Shown piece after piece: positions 34,951-46,719 of a stretch of 64,000 nt of DNA; position 1 is the first letter of the stretch; each line of letters starts with the position of its first letter. Below the pieces are notes generated by a model. The model had not been told where the DNA came from. It saw only the letters and a program-made list of their open reading frames with translations, and made no database searches. The stretch comes from Hsuehochloa calcarea (taxonomy: Eukaryota; Streptophyta; Magnoliopsida; Poales; Poaceae), in contig CM070596.1 of assembly GCA_036346395.1 (NCBI GenBank), forward strand, positions 24,714,177-24,778,176. Direction: 5' to 3'. The position numbers and the translations under genes are program-made.

Positions 34951-36433
34951 GACTATCACGGAGCTTACTTTACTTACATCCGCTCCCTCCCGTGATGATT
35001 GTGACACTTGTTGTGCTTTGCTTGATGACATGGAAAACTAAGGACCTTGCATGATAGTGTGTCCTCCGAACTTGACATGATTAAAGTAGAGAACATTAGC
35101 CTTCTTGCTGAATTAGAGATGAGTAGAGTAGCACCCCTTCATCTACTAACGTTGAGGCTATCGCTTGCACCTCATGTGAGGTTAAGGACAATTCGCTTAG
35201 AGGTCTTTATACCATGTTGCTCGATCCGCCTGAGACTTGTGAAAATTGTAATAATCTCAAGATGAACCTAAACAGGCAGATCACAAAATTGTCAATTCCA
35301 AGTCGCGCTACTAGAGCCTATTGTTTCTTGCTTAAATCATCCTAAGTTAATCAATGAACTAGAATCAGATCAAGCAGCCTAAGAAATGATTGATCACAAT
35401 AACAAACGGCTCAAGATGCTTCTAAGGACCTTGTTAGCTCACCATGCAATCAATGTAATAAACTAAAATGTGATTTGGTTGCCTTGGATGAAAAATGTAT
35501 GAAGCTAACTAAGGACTTTCTAGAAACACAATCTTCGCTTGTATTGTGTGTTTGGGAAGAAGTCTAAGGGTTTGGTAGAGACGCCTAGCAACGTGAACCA
35601 ATGCTAGCGAGAGGATGTTTCAAAGTCGGCCGTATGCTCACAAGCCAATCTTTCCTCCGTTGTTGGTTCTTCTTCTCGCTCCCTTACCTTCTGCTGCCCT
35701 TCTTCCCTCGCTCTTCTTGCACCTCTCTCTTTCGGGAGTGTCAAGATCTTATGAACACTCTCGAGAGGTTTGTAGGAGGCAAGAAGAAGCTCAATCTCAT
35801 TCTAGACAAATCTAAAATTTGCATATTTAATCGTGGTCTAGGATATGATATCCATGAGGATATGAGGAAGCATCCACCGTCGTGCTCAAAACCATAGCAC
35901 TGTGTGTGATCAAAACTAAGCCCAGATCGAGAAAGTCAATTTTGAGTCGCAGGTTTTGTTCAAAGGATTTCTGACGAGAAAGTGATTCCATCTGCAGCCT
36001 TCGCCCTCATTGCACCTTCATCGTAAAGATGGACATTTAGTTGATCATTGCTTGCGCGCCAAGATCACAGAGACCGTGTTGAGTTTCTTAGGCACATTCA
36101 AGGTCACCCTGGATCTTGAGTGCACCTAAGACCAACACGAGGTCTTGGTTTGTTCCATCCGATGATTTTGGGCAAGATCGAGGACTTGGTTTTTACAAGT
36201 TTTCGATTTTCATCCTCATGCTCCCTTTGGTCGTGAATCTCCGCCGCCCCGAGGGTAGATCTCGCTTCCTTTCGAGATAGCTACCCGCGGCGAGATCGAC
36301 TTGTTATCGGCACTTCGACTCGCTCTCCCATAGCAATGGATCCAAAGAATAGGCCGAGATCTTTTGACTTGTTGAGTGACAGAGAGCGAGGGTAGATAGA
36401 GGTCGGCCTTGCTTGACTACTTCATCTGCTCGT

Positions 36434-36486
36434 GTTACTCAGTATTGGGTGCCCAAATCACTGTTGATTCACCCCAGTACTGAGAC
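36434..36486 (+). other. Inverted repeat just before the D protease
   Basis: CTCAGTATTGGG and CCCCAGTACTGAG can pair as a stem of about 12 bp with one wobble, about 50 bases before the protease region. A longer version occupies the same position in copia H (63342-63398). A TTTGACTCAG acceptor-like sequence follows at 36499-36508. Confidence 0.6.
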
Positions 36487-36499
36487 TTCACTCTTTGTT

Positions 36500-37980
36500 T
36501 GACTCAGGGTCGCCGGGCTGGGAAGGGAAAGGTCTGGATTGTAGACTCCGGTTGTTCTCGCCATATGACCGGAGATTCTCGCTGGTTTTCTTCCTAGCCC
36601 GTGCTCCTGTGATGAGACAATCACTTTGAGATGCTTCATTTGGGCGCGCCATCGCTAAAGGTACTGTGAGCATTAATGATTCCTTTATTTTAAAAGATGT
36701 TGCCTTAGTAAGTAAGCTGCAGTATAATCTGCCGCCTCTCACCACCGATGACGGTTTCGAGGTGAGCTTTAAGAAAAACAATTGCAAAATTCTTGATTCT
36801 TCTGTAGTCTAGTTTATGGATTTTCGATATGGGAGGATCTTTCGTGTTGATTTTTCCGAGTCTTCCGTGATCCTCTCCGTGTTTAATTGCTTCAATCCCG
36901 TGATTTGACTTTCTCGCATAGGAGACTAGGTCATATAGGCTTTGATCATTTGACACGAGCCGCCACGATCTCATTCGTGGGTTGCCAAAACTCAAGATGG
37001 TCAAGGATCTAGTTTGCTCTCCATGCCGCACGGCAAGATGGTTGCCGCTCCTCACTCTCCAAACACAAGGATAATGATCGATGCACTGTGACAACCGCCC
37101 ATATGGATACAGCTTGGTCCACTCGAAAGTGCAACGGCAGGAGGGAAGTGGTATATTCTTGTTGTGGTCGATGACTTCTCGAGGTACTCTTGGGTGTTTT
37201 TCTTAGCCTCAAGGATGAGACGCTTACTCTTTTTCGCGGTCTTTTAGTAGGCTTTCTGTTGAGCTCCTGTGCATTACGAGCAATTCGCAGTGATAATGGC
37301 ACCGAAGTTCAAGAATTCCTATTTTGAGAGTTTCGTGGTGAGACAGTGTAGAGCACCGCCTGCCTCCATACGCCCCCAACAAAATGGCGCTGTGGAGAGG
37401 AAGAACCGCATCTTGGTCGAGATGGCCAGACGATGCTTGATGAGTACTCTACACCTAGGAAGTTTTGGGGTGAGGCAATTGCTCGCTTGTCATGTTTCTA
37501 ATGTAGTTTTTCTTCGGGCACTCTTGCATCGCACTTCTTATGAGTTGAGATATGGGCGAAAACCCAGCGTCTCGCATTTTCGTGTGTTTGGATGCAAGTG
37601 TTTTATTCTGAAGTCTGGGAACCTAGATAAGTTCGAGTCACGATCTTGTGATGGGATCTTTCTGGGTTACTCGACTTCTTCTCGTGCCTATAGAGTCTGG
37701 AACTGCGAGTCTAGTAAAATGGTAGAAACCTGTGAAGTTACCTTCGATGAGGCCAGTCCGGGGACTAGGCCTGATATCTCAGGTTCTTTAGAGCAGTCTG
37801 AGTCCATATTTGTGGACGAAGAGGAAGACGGAGATGAAGGTTGTCTACCTGATCAAGTTCTTCCTCCTCCTCTTGAGGTGCCTTCTTCCACTGCACCTCG
37901 AGGAGATCAGCCCTTACCTTCTGCATCTTCTCAAGCTAGTGGCCTGCTCCTATCTCATCCGCTAATGAGGTAGAGGCCAC
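36500..37980 (+). pseudogene. pol: Copia D protease and integrase
   Basis: The protease site is VWIVDSGCSRHMTGDSRW near 36532-36590. GAG-pre-integrase remnants occupy 36850-37060. The integrase core is split by frameshifts: VVDDFSRYSWVFF near 37165-37210, SDNGTEV-like near 37290, then an open stretch to 37973 with QQNGAVERKNRILVEMA (catalytic Glu), RTSYELRYGRKPSVSHFRVF and GIFLGYSTSSRAYRVWN, ending in an acidic linker. Confidence 0.85.
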
Positions 37981-38039
37981 TTCTTCATCTCACCCTGGAC
38001 CTCCAAGACACATTCAAAAGGACCATCCTTCAGAGCAGA

Positions 38040-39600
38040 TAATTGGAGACCTTTTCGAGCGTGTCACACGTTCCAAAGCTGGCTTGTCTCTCTTCTGTCT
38101 CCATTCTGCCTTCGTCGCCTCTTTTGAGCCCAAAGACGTTTGTCATACTCTATCTGACGAGTCTTGGACAAACGCTATGCATGAGGAGTTGGAAAACTTT
38201 GAAAGAAACAAGGTCCGTCCCTTGTTGAGCCCCTCAAGGTCACAATATCATTGGGACCAAATGGGTGTTCAAGAACAAGCAAAGTGAAGATGGGTTAGTC
38301 ATTCAAACAAGGCTAAATTGGTAGCTCAAGGGTACTCTCAAGTTGAGGGTCTAGATTTCAAGAGACCTTTGCCCTCGTAGCTAGACTTGAAGTCATTAGA
38401 ACTCGCTTGCCTTTGCGGCTTCTAAGGGTTTCAAGCTTTACCAGATGGATGTCAAGAGTGCCATCCTCAATGGCCTTATTGAGGAAGAAGTCTATGTCGA
38501 CTGACCTCCGGTTTCGAGAACCCCAAATACCCTAACCATGTCTACATGTGCTTTCCAAAGCTTTGTATGGACTCAAGCAGCTCCCGAGCTTGGTATGAAA
38601 GGCTTAAGTCCTATCTCACGAGCCATGGTTTTGAGATGGGTAAAATTGACAAGACCTTGTTCATCCGCCGCCTTGGCACCGATCTTCCGCTCGTCCAGAT
38701 CTATGTGGATGACATTATCTTTGGCGGCTCCTCGCATGCTCGCTTCCCGCTTTTCCGATGTCATGAGCTCTGAGTTTGAAATGAGCATGATGGGCGAGTT
38801 GAGCTTCTTCCTTGGCTTCCAAATCAAACAGACTGGAGGGTACCTTTCTTCATCAAGGCAAATACACTCGAGACCTCCAAGCGTTTCGACATGAATGATG
38901 GAAAGCCAAGATCAACTCCGATGGCATCTACAACCGCTCCGATCCGATGAAGACGACGAACCGCTTGACCAAAAGGAGTTCAGAGCATGATTGGCTCTCT
39001 TGTACCTCACACCTCGAGACCGTATATACATTTCTCTGTGTGTCTTTGTGCTCGATTTGCTCAGCTTCTCCTCACAGATCTCACCGTCAAAGCGGTGAAG
39101 CGCATCTTCGGCACCTTCGAGCTACCATTGACTATGGTATCCGGTACTCTTCCTCTTCTTGTCTATCTCTTAGAGCCTTCTCCGATGCTGATTTACTGGT
39201 CAGAGGATAGATAGGAAGAGCACTTCGCACTTGTCAATTCATTGGCACTTCACTTGTCTCCCGGTCGCCAAGGAAGCAATCCTGTTGCACACCCACCGCA
39301 GAGGCCGAGCACGTTGTCGCAGCCTGGGCTGTCAGAGCTAAGTGCTTTGATGGTCTCGACCGCAGGATTTTGGGTTATCTATCGATTGTGTCCCACTCTT
39401 TTGTGATAACACTTCGCGATTTGCATTGCCAAGAACCCAAAGGCAACATTCTCGACCAAGCATATTGATATCGATATCACTTTCTTCGAGACCATGTAGA
39501 GAAGGGTGACATTGTGCTCCAGCCAGGAGAGTGAGCACCGCTGGTGATATCTTCACTAAGCCTCCGGACGACTCTCGGTTTTTCACCATGGGAGAGCTTA
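38040..39600 (+). pseudogene. pol: Copia D RT and RNase H
   Basis: The RT begins with SWTNAMHEELENFERNKV near 38160, then YQMDVKSAILNGLIEEEVYV, a stop, LKQ-type fingers, and catalytic YVDDIIFGGSS near 38702-38735. RNase H includes SMIGSL, LCARFAQLLLTD and TAEAEHVVAA, with several frameshifts. The protein fades at about 39590. Confidence 0.85.
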
Positions 39601-41357
39601 GTGGTTTGTCCTTACGGATGTTGTGAGGGGAGCTATGTGCTACTATCAGATTATATTATATTTATACTATTACTCCTTTTCTCGTTGCATTTCTTTTATA
39701 TTTTGGGTCAAGTCCTTCCAAAGATAGGTTAGAGTGGTTCTCTGCCAAATTGCTTTGACTGCTATTTCTTATCTTGTGCTTCTAGGATGTCGCTTATTAG
39801 TCGTCTCTTCTTCTCTAAGTAGAGCTTACTCACTTCTTATAGGTTCTAGCAGGGTCGGGCCACCCTTGGGTAGACAGGATGTTGTTTGCTCCTTAGTGTA
39901 TGAATTGATCACCGATAGTCCTAGAATCATATGGGGTAGATAAGAACCCGTCTGAGCGATAGTTTTCTATATCTTTTCTATGCTCTAAAGGACTGCCTTT
40001 TCTGTCTCTCTTATCAGATTCTCGTTTTTGTTCCTTTGGTTCAGGGGGAGTTCATCTTGGTTATTCCAGTTCTTAAATTTGTCATAACTCAACCTGAATT
40101 AAAAGATGTATCTCATTCTGAAGGGAATCTGGTTTTTCCTGCATTTCATCATGCATTGCATTAAAATCAAATGGAGCCTTGTTTATTATCCCTTATGATC
40201 TGCTTTCACTGCTTTACATCTTGCCATGATTTATGCTAAATCGCTAGATCTATCATGACTTTTTATGTGTAGCTTAGTCTTTGTCATGCTAAGGTGATTA
40301 AAAATGCTAAACTTGAATTAAAATCTTGTCATGATAGCTCTTGAGACTAGTCTGGTTGAAGCTATCCTGTTATGATATTCGCCATGTCAAGTAGGCTGAG
40401 TTGAGTCTTGTATCTCCTTTGAACTTTTGAGTAAGCTATGTCGCTTTGTTAATAAATTTGACTTCTCTTTAAATCATTTGGTCTAAAAACTTCAAAAGAA
40501 AAATGATCCCTTTGTGCGAAAAAACCGATCTCACCAAATCTTTCTCATGAGATCGCTTGCCATTGCACTAGGCATGAACTCGTGGGGAGCTTTGATGACC
40601 TAAGATCACCTCCTTAAGTCTCATTGTTTGGAGTGGTCGATAAGGCTTGGGATCTAGCACATGGCTAAGATTTGAAAAATTGGTTGAAGCTTAGGAGGCG
40701 CTTGTGGATGGCACCTAGTCCAGAGCTTGCTTTACTAAGATAAAACCATAAAGAGCTTCGAGAAAAAAGAAAATGTGCTAAAATTGCTTATCATTAAAAG
40801 GACCAAGTTCGATAAAATGAGTCTTTCTTCAACTGGTAGCACTCTAAACTGCTCGATATGAGTCTTCTTGGTTCAACTTAGATTATTTGACATGGCTTGT
40901 ATCATCCTTGGATATCTTTAGCTAGACTTCAATCTTGGTTTATTTGACTTGCTAAAGAATTGGATCATGAATCAGAATTATGTACTTTCTGACTTAGCTT
41001 TTCTATACATCAATTGTCATGATCTTGATAGCATTCTTCCGTGTTATGGCTTGGTGTAATTTCTAATAATCATTTTGGATAATCTACATGGCTCCTAATG
41101 CTTAAAATGAACATCATATAGCCTTTTCCTCCCTTTTCTACATCTTGATGATTTTATTGCCAAAGGGGGAGATTTTTTAGAGAGAAAAAGCCTTCTGGAG
41201 AAAAGCCTTGAGTTTTATGCGAAAATTGCTCTTTCATCTCATCTCAAGTCTTTCTCTTTTTGTCAACATGGTCTTGAGCTTAACTACTCTTGTTTAGACC
41301 TTGGTTGACTTTAAACTCAAACTCATCTTATGCTTTTTGGTGTTTGTCAATATACTC
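39601..41357 (+). other. Copia D 3' noncoding region with a conserved block
   Basis: No credible gene is present. At 40550-40740 a block containing GAAGCTTAGGAGG and GTGGATGGCACCTAGTCCAG resembles minus-strand blocks in copia G (55630-55790) and H (59395-59545), at the same place between RNase H and PPT. A second PPT-like run, CAAAGGGGGAGATTTT, occurs at 41162-41177. Confidence 0.65.
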
Positions 41358-41370
41358 ATCAAGGGGAGAT
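41358..41370 (+). other. Polypurine tract of copia family D
   Basis: CAAGGGGAGAT ends directly at the first T of the 3' LTR (41371). Confidence 0.8.
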
Positions 41371-42994
41371 TGAGAGACCATGTGAGAGGTCCTCCACTGA
41401 GTGATGAGTATTTGACATCGTGGTTGAATAGGTTGAGAGTTGAGTTTTTCTGTATGGATCTGCTTCAGGTTGAATCAGGAAATCGAACTACCATTGTATG
41501 GAGCGGAAGTTCCGATAATCGAACTACCGGCGCTGGAAATAGGAACTTCCGATTTACCCGGTTTTGAGTTCGTGAAGGAAATCGGAACTTCCGCACAAGG
41601 TAGCTGAGTGTCCGATAATACCGACATTGAGTGTTCCTCGAGATGGTAATCGGATTTGAAAATCTGAAAGGCGGATGTTCAAGATCGGAAGTTCGCAGAT
41701 GTTAAGCGCTGAACTTCCAATAATCCCGACAGTGCGGACGTTCGAAATCGAACTTCCGTTGTAAGCGCGGAACTTCCGATTGTGACCGTAATCGCGAGTA
41801 GAAGGATAAATTGTGTTTTTGATTTTGTATGAGTTTGAGTCTTATACAATTGTTGATGCTATGATATTGTGCAATGCTATGTGATGTGTTTTTGCTTGTG
41901 ATGACTGCAGGGCATCGAGATGGAATCGTGGCGAGACACGTGGACCGGACTAGGCGCAGGAGGCGCTGAGGTCGAACGGTCTGGATGTGTCAAGACGGCG
42001 GAATCTTGAAGCGGTTGTAGTCGTGCACAAGAAGGAAGACGGAGGCTTCTAGAAGGTGCGCAAGGGGCGAAACGATCTTTTCGCAAAGCGGCACAAGTGG
42101 AGGCGGTTCCGTTCGGGTGTAGCGGGCTTAATGGGTTGGAGGCCCATTAGCCAAGGGCTATAAATAGAGGTGAACTCCTGTTGTTAGGCGGTGACTTTGA
42201 GAGAGAAAATTAGGGTTAGCTCTAGCAAAAGGTTTTGTTTTGCTTTTTGTGTTTTTGTTGGTTTGGAGAGAATGAACTGAAAATCCTTGTAATCATTCCT
42301 CTGTGTTTCCTCTGTAATCTCTTGGCTTCTATCAATGAAACCCTGAGTTTTTGATTACTTGTCTATGCCTCTCTTTATTCCCTTCCTGTTGAATATTTAG
42401 GGTTTTTATGTATCTTTTGATTCGTCCTACGAAATAGAATGAAACTTGATATCTAGATTCGTTTTGATATTGCAAATGTATCCTCAAAGTTTCATGAACT
42501 AGGAATCAGAGAATCGTGTCTATTTCGGGTTTTGGTCTTTCTTGCCCCTTCTTCAAGAAATCCGTTTTTGACTTGATTATTGAATCTTTGTTTGTGATTC
42601 TTCTCCATAAGGTCAAGATGGTGTTTAGGATGATGTCCTGTGAAACTTGACCTGAGAAGAGCATTCAAGATTTAGTCTTTTGGATTTTTGGAAAAACACG
42701 AGCAAGATCGTTCTTGGTCGACAATCGAACTTCCGATTGTCCACGGCGGAACTATCATCGCAGCGGAACTTCCGCATGAGATCCCGTAACTACCGGAGTG
42801 CGGAACTACCGCTGGGTAGAATCGGACCTTCCGATTTCGATGTAACGATCTCAAGTTTGTTTTCATTCTCTCGATTTTGCTTCACTCTTCTTAAGAGATC
42901 CAGAGGGCTTTGTAGATTTGTTTTAAATACAAGAAAGGGGAGTTCTTAATTTTATTGCACCATTCACCCCCCTCGTTGCCATTTCGATCCTTCA
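41371..42994 (+). repeat. 3' LTR of copia family D
   Basis: It runs from TGAGAGACCATG to CCTTCA and matches 32029-33648 throughout. It has a TATA box CTATAAATAG at 42158-42167 and the same GCGGAACTTCCG motif clusters (41500-41780, 42720-42835). Confidence 0.9.
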
Positions 42995-44140
42995 AGCAGA
43001 AAGTCCCGTCTCGTTACTCCGCTAACATTAAGAAACTTGTTTCTATGCAAGATTTGAAATTAATTGGTATGAAGTCGCATGATTGTCGTGGTGCCGATGA
43101 CACAAATGCTTCTGTTGTAATTAGGAGTATCTTGCCGAACAAGGTCCGAGTGGCAATCTTGAGGTGTGTTATTTCTTCAACTCAATTGCTCGAGAAGGTC
43201 ATCGATCCCCAAGGACTAGATGCTCTGCAGTCGAGGTAGTGACGACTCGGTCATCTTGAGATGTATTTCCTCCGTCATTTTTCGATATCATGGTCCATCT
43301 CATTGTTCACCTTGTGAAAGAGATAAAGATATGCGGCCTCGTGTTTCTACGCCATATGTACCCGCTCGAGAGGTACATGGGAATTCTCAAGTCCTACGTG
43401 ACGGAATCGATCTCGACCGAGGGCAAGATCATCGAAGGTTATGCAACGGAAGAGGTCATTGAGTTCTGCGTCGACTACATGGCTCGTGGATCCGATTGGT
43501 GTGCCTCTATCTCGCCATGAGGGGAGACCGGATGGTATCGGACCATCTGAAGGAAATCAATCACTCCCGATCCGATACGCACGCCAAGCCCATTTCACGG
43601 TCTTGCAACACATGACCCAAGTGTCCCCGCAGACATCGACGAGCACAAAGACATGGTACGCCAATGTAATCCGAGACCGGTCGGAGGTTTGATCACCAGA
43701 GAGCACAACCGCGGTTCAACGAATGGTTAAAGGCGCGAATCACTCGGAGGTCATCAAGTGATGATACGCCGCTATGGTTGGCAAGAGGGCCACATTTACA
43801 ATTGTCACATGGCAAGGATAACGACATAAATGGGTACACATTTTATACGGCATTTCAGATAGGAAGAGCACAAAGGTGAGCAGCGTGTCCGTGATAGATG
43901 CATTCAAGATCGATGGGCCGAGGAGCTCGTGACTATGGGCAAATAGAGGAGATATGGGAGATCGACTACGTGCTTTTCAAGATCCCCTATTTCGGTGCCG
44001 TTGGGTCCATCTCCCACAGTGAAGGTCGACAAGTACGCGTCACTACCGTGGACCTCGAACGTGTCGGATACGAAAGAACCGCTCGGATGTTATTTTTATA
44101 AGGCGGGACCGCTAGGGTTTTGCTCACTCTTCACCTCTCA
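42995..44140 (+). pseudogene. CACTA TNP2 transposase, C-terminal third
   Basis: This continues the protein interrupted at 32028: VPSRYSANIKKLVSMQDLKL, then SILPNKVRVAILR, then MVHLIVHLVKEIKICG with FLRHMYPLERYMGILKSYV and EGYATEEVIEFCVDYMA. The tail to ~44100 contains NGYTFYT- and WEIDYVLFKIPYF-like segments, ending in the TNP2 C-terminal domain. It is frameshifted in several places. Confidence 0.85.
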
Positions 44141-44470
44141 TGCGCCCCTTCGCTGTCCACCATTGCCCGCCTCCGGTTCCTCGGTCTTGCTCCTGCGCCT
44201 CGGCCCGCCTCTAGCCCGCTGCGTCGCCGCCATTGCTCAAGCCGGTTCCTCGGTGCTGCTCCTGCGCCTCGGCCTCGCCTAACCCCGCTGCGTCGCCTGC
44301 TGCCTCGGCCGTCGCTCCGCTCTCGGCCGGCTCGGCGCCTCTGCTGCGCCGACCTCGCTCGCCTGCCCGACCGCCGGCGCCGCCTCTACTCCACCGGCTA
44401 CGCCTCACAAGCCTCTGCCCGATCCCCTACCCGTGGTACTCCTAAATCTACCTTCTTTTAAGTTTCCGAA
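44141..44470 (+). repeat. GC-rich duplicated segment, origin unknown
   Basis: A ~80-bp unit, CCGGTTCCTCGGT...CTGCTCCTGCGCCTCGGCC...CTGCGTCGCC, is duplicated between 44170 and 44310. Open frames occur in several phases because of composition. It might be a first exon captured from a gene or a CACTA leader; I cannot tell. Confidence 0.45.
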
Positions 44471-45035
44471 CTAAAACAAATTACGTATTTACTGACTTAC
44501 TTGGTAGTGTTGTGTTGGTTCCCGACAAGTTCAAGATTTTTCTTTATTAGCAATCTGTACAAAATCATCGCTTTGTTATATACATTAAATATTGCATGGT
44601 GCAGTTTAGTGGCAATCAACCACGCATACTTGTCATGTACTTTGCACATGGATGGAAATGTTGTCATAGAGGTCGAGACCAAACTGCATCGCAATAGAAA
44701 CATCAAGCCAAATATCCCAAGTCTTTAGTGCTTCATTGCCATGTCCAAGTGCACCCATCCAATCACCAACCCTCTTTAGTGCTTCAATGCGCTCTTTCCA
44801 TGGAAGAAGTCGGAAACCGTGAGAAATTTTGGCCCAATAATATATACCGTAGCACCTCTTCATCGCTCTTGAATTGCTAAAATGCCTCTCAGGGTTACCA
44901 AACTGTTAGAAAATGTATGGTACAAGATGTCTTGTCATCAAAGACAAAACCATCCGTAATAAAGATAGTCTGCGAAGCTCACCGCCATCTTTGGAGAACA
45001 AGCAGCTGTCCTCTCAAATTAAGGACAACTAACAT

Positions 45036-45119
45036 CTGAAAGAAAAAGAGTAATTTAATTTCGCGACTAAGAAAAGAACAGAAACTAAATGAATGACAAA
45101 AAGGGAGCCTTTTGCATAC
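45036..45119 (-). other. Retained intron of the VPS8 fragment
   Basis: On the minus strand, GATGATCAG/GTATGC forms the donor and TTTCTTTCAG/ATGTTAG the acceptor. Splicing joins WLDDQ to MLVVLNL in frame. An intact 84-base intron shows the gene was captured as DNA and not through mRNA. Confidence 0.85.
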
Positions 45120-45329
45120 CTGATCATCTAACCAGGCAACGCCAATGGCTGCACTATCAAGCTTCCAATCCTTGTGTTTAATCATCCTTGATTTAACAAA
45201 CTTTGCCACTTGTACTTGACGGTCCCATGCAAGAGCAAGCCATGATACTCGTTCTTCATCTATAGTATTGTCATATTTAGTCCATGAAAATACAATATAG
45301 AAGACATCAATCAATGCCCATGGATAAGA

Positions 45330-45408
45330 AAGCCTAATCTTACCTAGTGATGATGAATCACTCAAGGATGGCCTAATCTTACCTAGTGATGATGAATCAC
45401 TCAAGGAT
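45330..45408. repeat. ~39-bp tandem duplication in the VPS8 fragment
   Basis: GCCTAATCTTACCTAGTGAT...CTCAAGGATG occurs twice in a row. On the minus strand each unit carries a CACTAG/GTAAGATT donor-like site, so an exon edge was duplicated. Confidence 0.75.
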
Positions 45409-45915
45409 GTTGTGTATTTCCATGCAGCATAAGCAATGGATTGCTAGAACTAAAGGATTCATCCGCTAGAAGAGGACATGCTGAGAGCACAATTCCAGTA
45501 TTTCCATCAAAAAGGCGCTGGCAAATTGTAGCTAAGTTTTGTCAGATCAGACATAAATTTAACAGGGTCAAGTGAATTAATACGTACAGAATGGAAAGAA
45601 TTATGTTTCTTCATACAGGTTCCCTTGATGATCAATCGATCAATTACAGGATAATGGAAAATGTGTGCAATAGAACTAGCCCTTTTGAATCACCGGTGAT
45701 GGCTTTAGATTGGCGGATGAAACAAGCATGCACTACAATTGCCAGATGCTCACCGTATATGACTTTTGTCTTTGTAGCCTTTTGTACATCCCAAATTGTC
45801 ATATGACCATCACCATATCCTACTAGCGTAAGATCCCTTATTTGGTTAAAGCACATGGCGATCCATTGGTGATTGAGTTTTTCACCTTGATTCCAAAAGA
45901 ACAAAGATCTCGAAT

Positions 45916-46719
45916 AATTCTAAGTCCAGTCAAACTGAAATCTGTTCTTGAGTGTTATCTAATGATTAATGATGAGTTAAACTTTAACTACTACTCATCT
46001 AGCTATAACCTCATTAGAAATGTTCATTTATCATGGTTTAGTGAATCAACAAGCATTCATTGTCTAATCTGTCCAGATTTCAGTTTTGGTTACAAATGAC
46101 ATCTGAGCCATGTCAATTGAGTTGTTGTGTCATAGAGGCCGCGATCAATCGTTATTCATCCGCTTGAATTGTCATAGAGGCTGAGAATTTTAGTTTATAA
46201 CTGTTGTATTTCATTTCATTCACTTTTCTGCATATATTAAGAAAAATCTCTCTTGTAGTTGTCAGTTCTTGATCAACATTTTACTATGTTTTCTTAATAA
46301 ACATCGATGCACAGATCTAGTTGGTAGCGTGGTTGTGTTTTCTTAATTAATTTTCGATCTCAAACTTGAGGTATAGTTAGAATGATGAAAACCTATGGAA
46401 GTAAGACGGTGCCGATTTACTAGGTTGGCCTAGGTATCATGGGTATCCGGTGTCGACTAATCAGGTTAGCCTAGGTGACTTGAAAACCAAGATGCCGGTT
46501 AACCTAGGTTGGTGTGGGTAGTCTCGATACTTAGGTGCCGACTAACAGGTAAACACGGGAACCGTGATGATTCTTATGGTACATCGACGGCAATTTATTT
46601 TATTTTACTCGAGATGGCAAACGTTGATTATATTTGTTTATATTTTTGTGCAATTTCCCATATATTATATACTATGTAATAATTATGCACGTAACTTATA
46701 TAGATAGCAAGTAAGCGAG
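45916..46719. other. CACTA interior: AT-rich spacer and imperfect repeats
   Basis: No gene is visible. Between about 46410 and 46560 four imperfect units of ~40 bp share GGTGCCGACTAA and GGTTGGCCTAGGT words. The remainder is AT-rich and may be leader or intron of the downstream CACTA gene. Confidence 0.5.

Larger units (their letters stand above)
32029..42994 (+). mobile_element. Ty1/copia element (family D) inside the CACTA transposase gene
   Basis: LTRs of 1620 and 1624 bp (32029-33648, 41371-42994) bound gag, protease, integrase, RT and RNase H in copia order, then 1.8 kb of noncoding sequence and a PPT. The transposase reading continues on either side (LHGV, then VPSRYSANIKK). A 5-bp target duplication is not evident: GTGTG on the left faces AGCAG on the right. 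The LTRs are very similar, differing mainly by small indels, so the insertion is young relative to the CACTA. Confidence 0.92.
44650..45915 (-). pseudogene. VPS8: Captured VPS8 gene fragment with introns
   Basis: On the minus strand the translation matches plant VPS8, the CORVET subunit that tethers endosomal membranes. A WD40-like exon (45910-45617) carries LTLVGYGDGHMTIWDVQKAT and AITGDSKGLVLLHTFS. The next part has LFDGNTGIVLSACPLLADES, then VSWLALAWDRQVQVAKFVKS and WKLDSAAIGVAWLDDQ, then MLVVLNLRGQLLV, and finally LLPWKERIEALKRVGDWMGA near 44800-44740. At least two introns survive with GT-AG ends (about 45616-45532 and 45119-45036). Stops and frameshifts make it non-coding. Only the N-terminal part of the gene is represented. 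The identification rests on my memory of the family; the consecutive motifs make it strong. Confidence 0.85.

Noticed and set aside
32024..42999. 5-bp target duplication for copia D
   Set aside because: GTGTG on the left and AGCAG on the right do not match. The insertion is still supported by LTRs, PBS, PPT and the continuity of the transposase.
44120..44461. Ala/Arg/Leu-rich protein or signal peptide exon
   Set aside because: Low-complexity duplicated GC-rich sequence with equally long frames in several phases.
44650..45915. Functional VPS8 gene
   Set aside because: Only part of the gene is present, with an in-frame stop, frameshifts and a duplicated exon edge, inside a transposon.
46400..46570. 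Satellite DNA array
   Set aside because: Only about four imperfect units are present inside the CACTA interior, too few and too divergent for a satellite.
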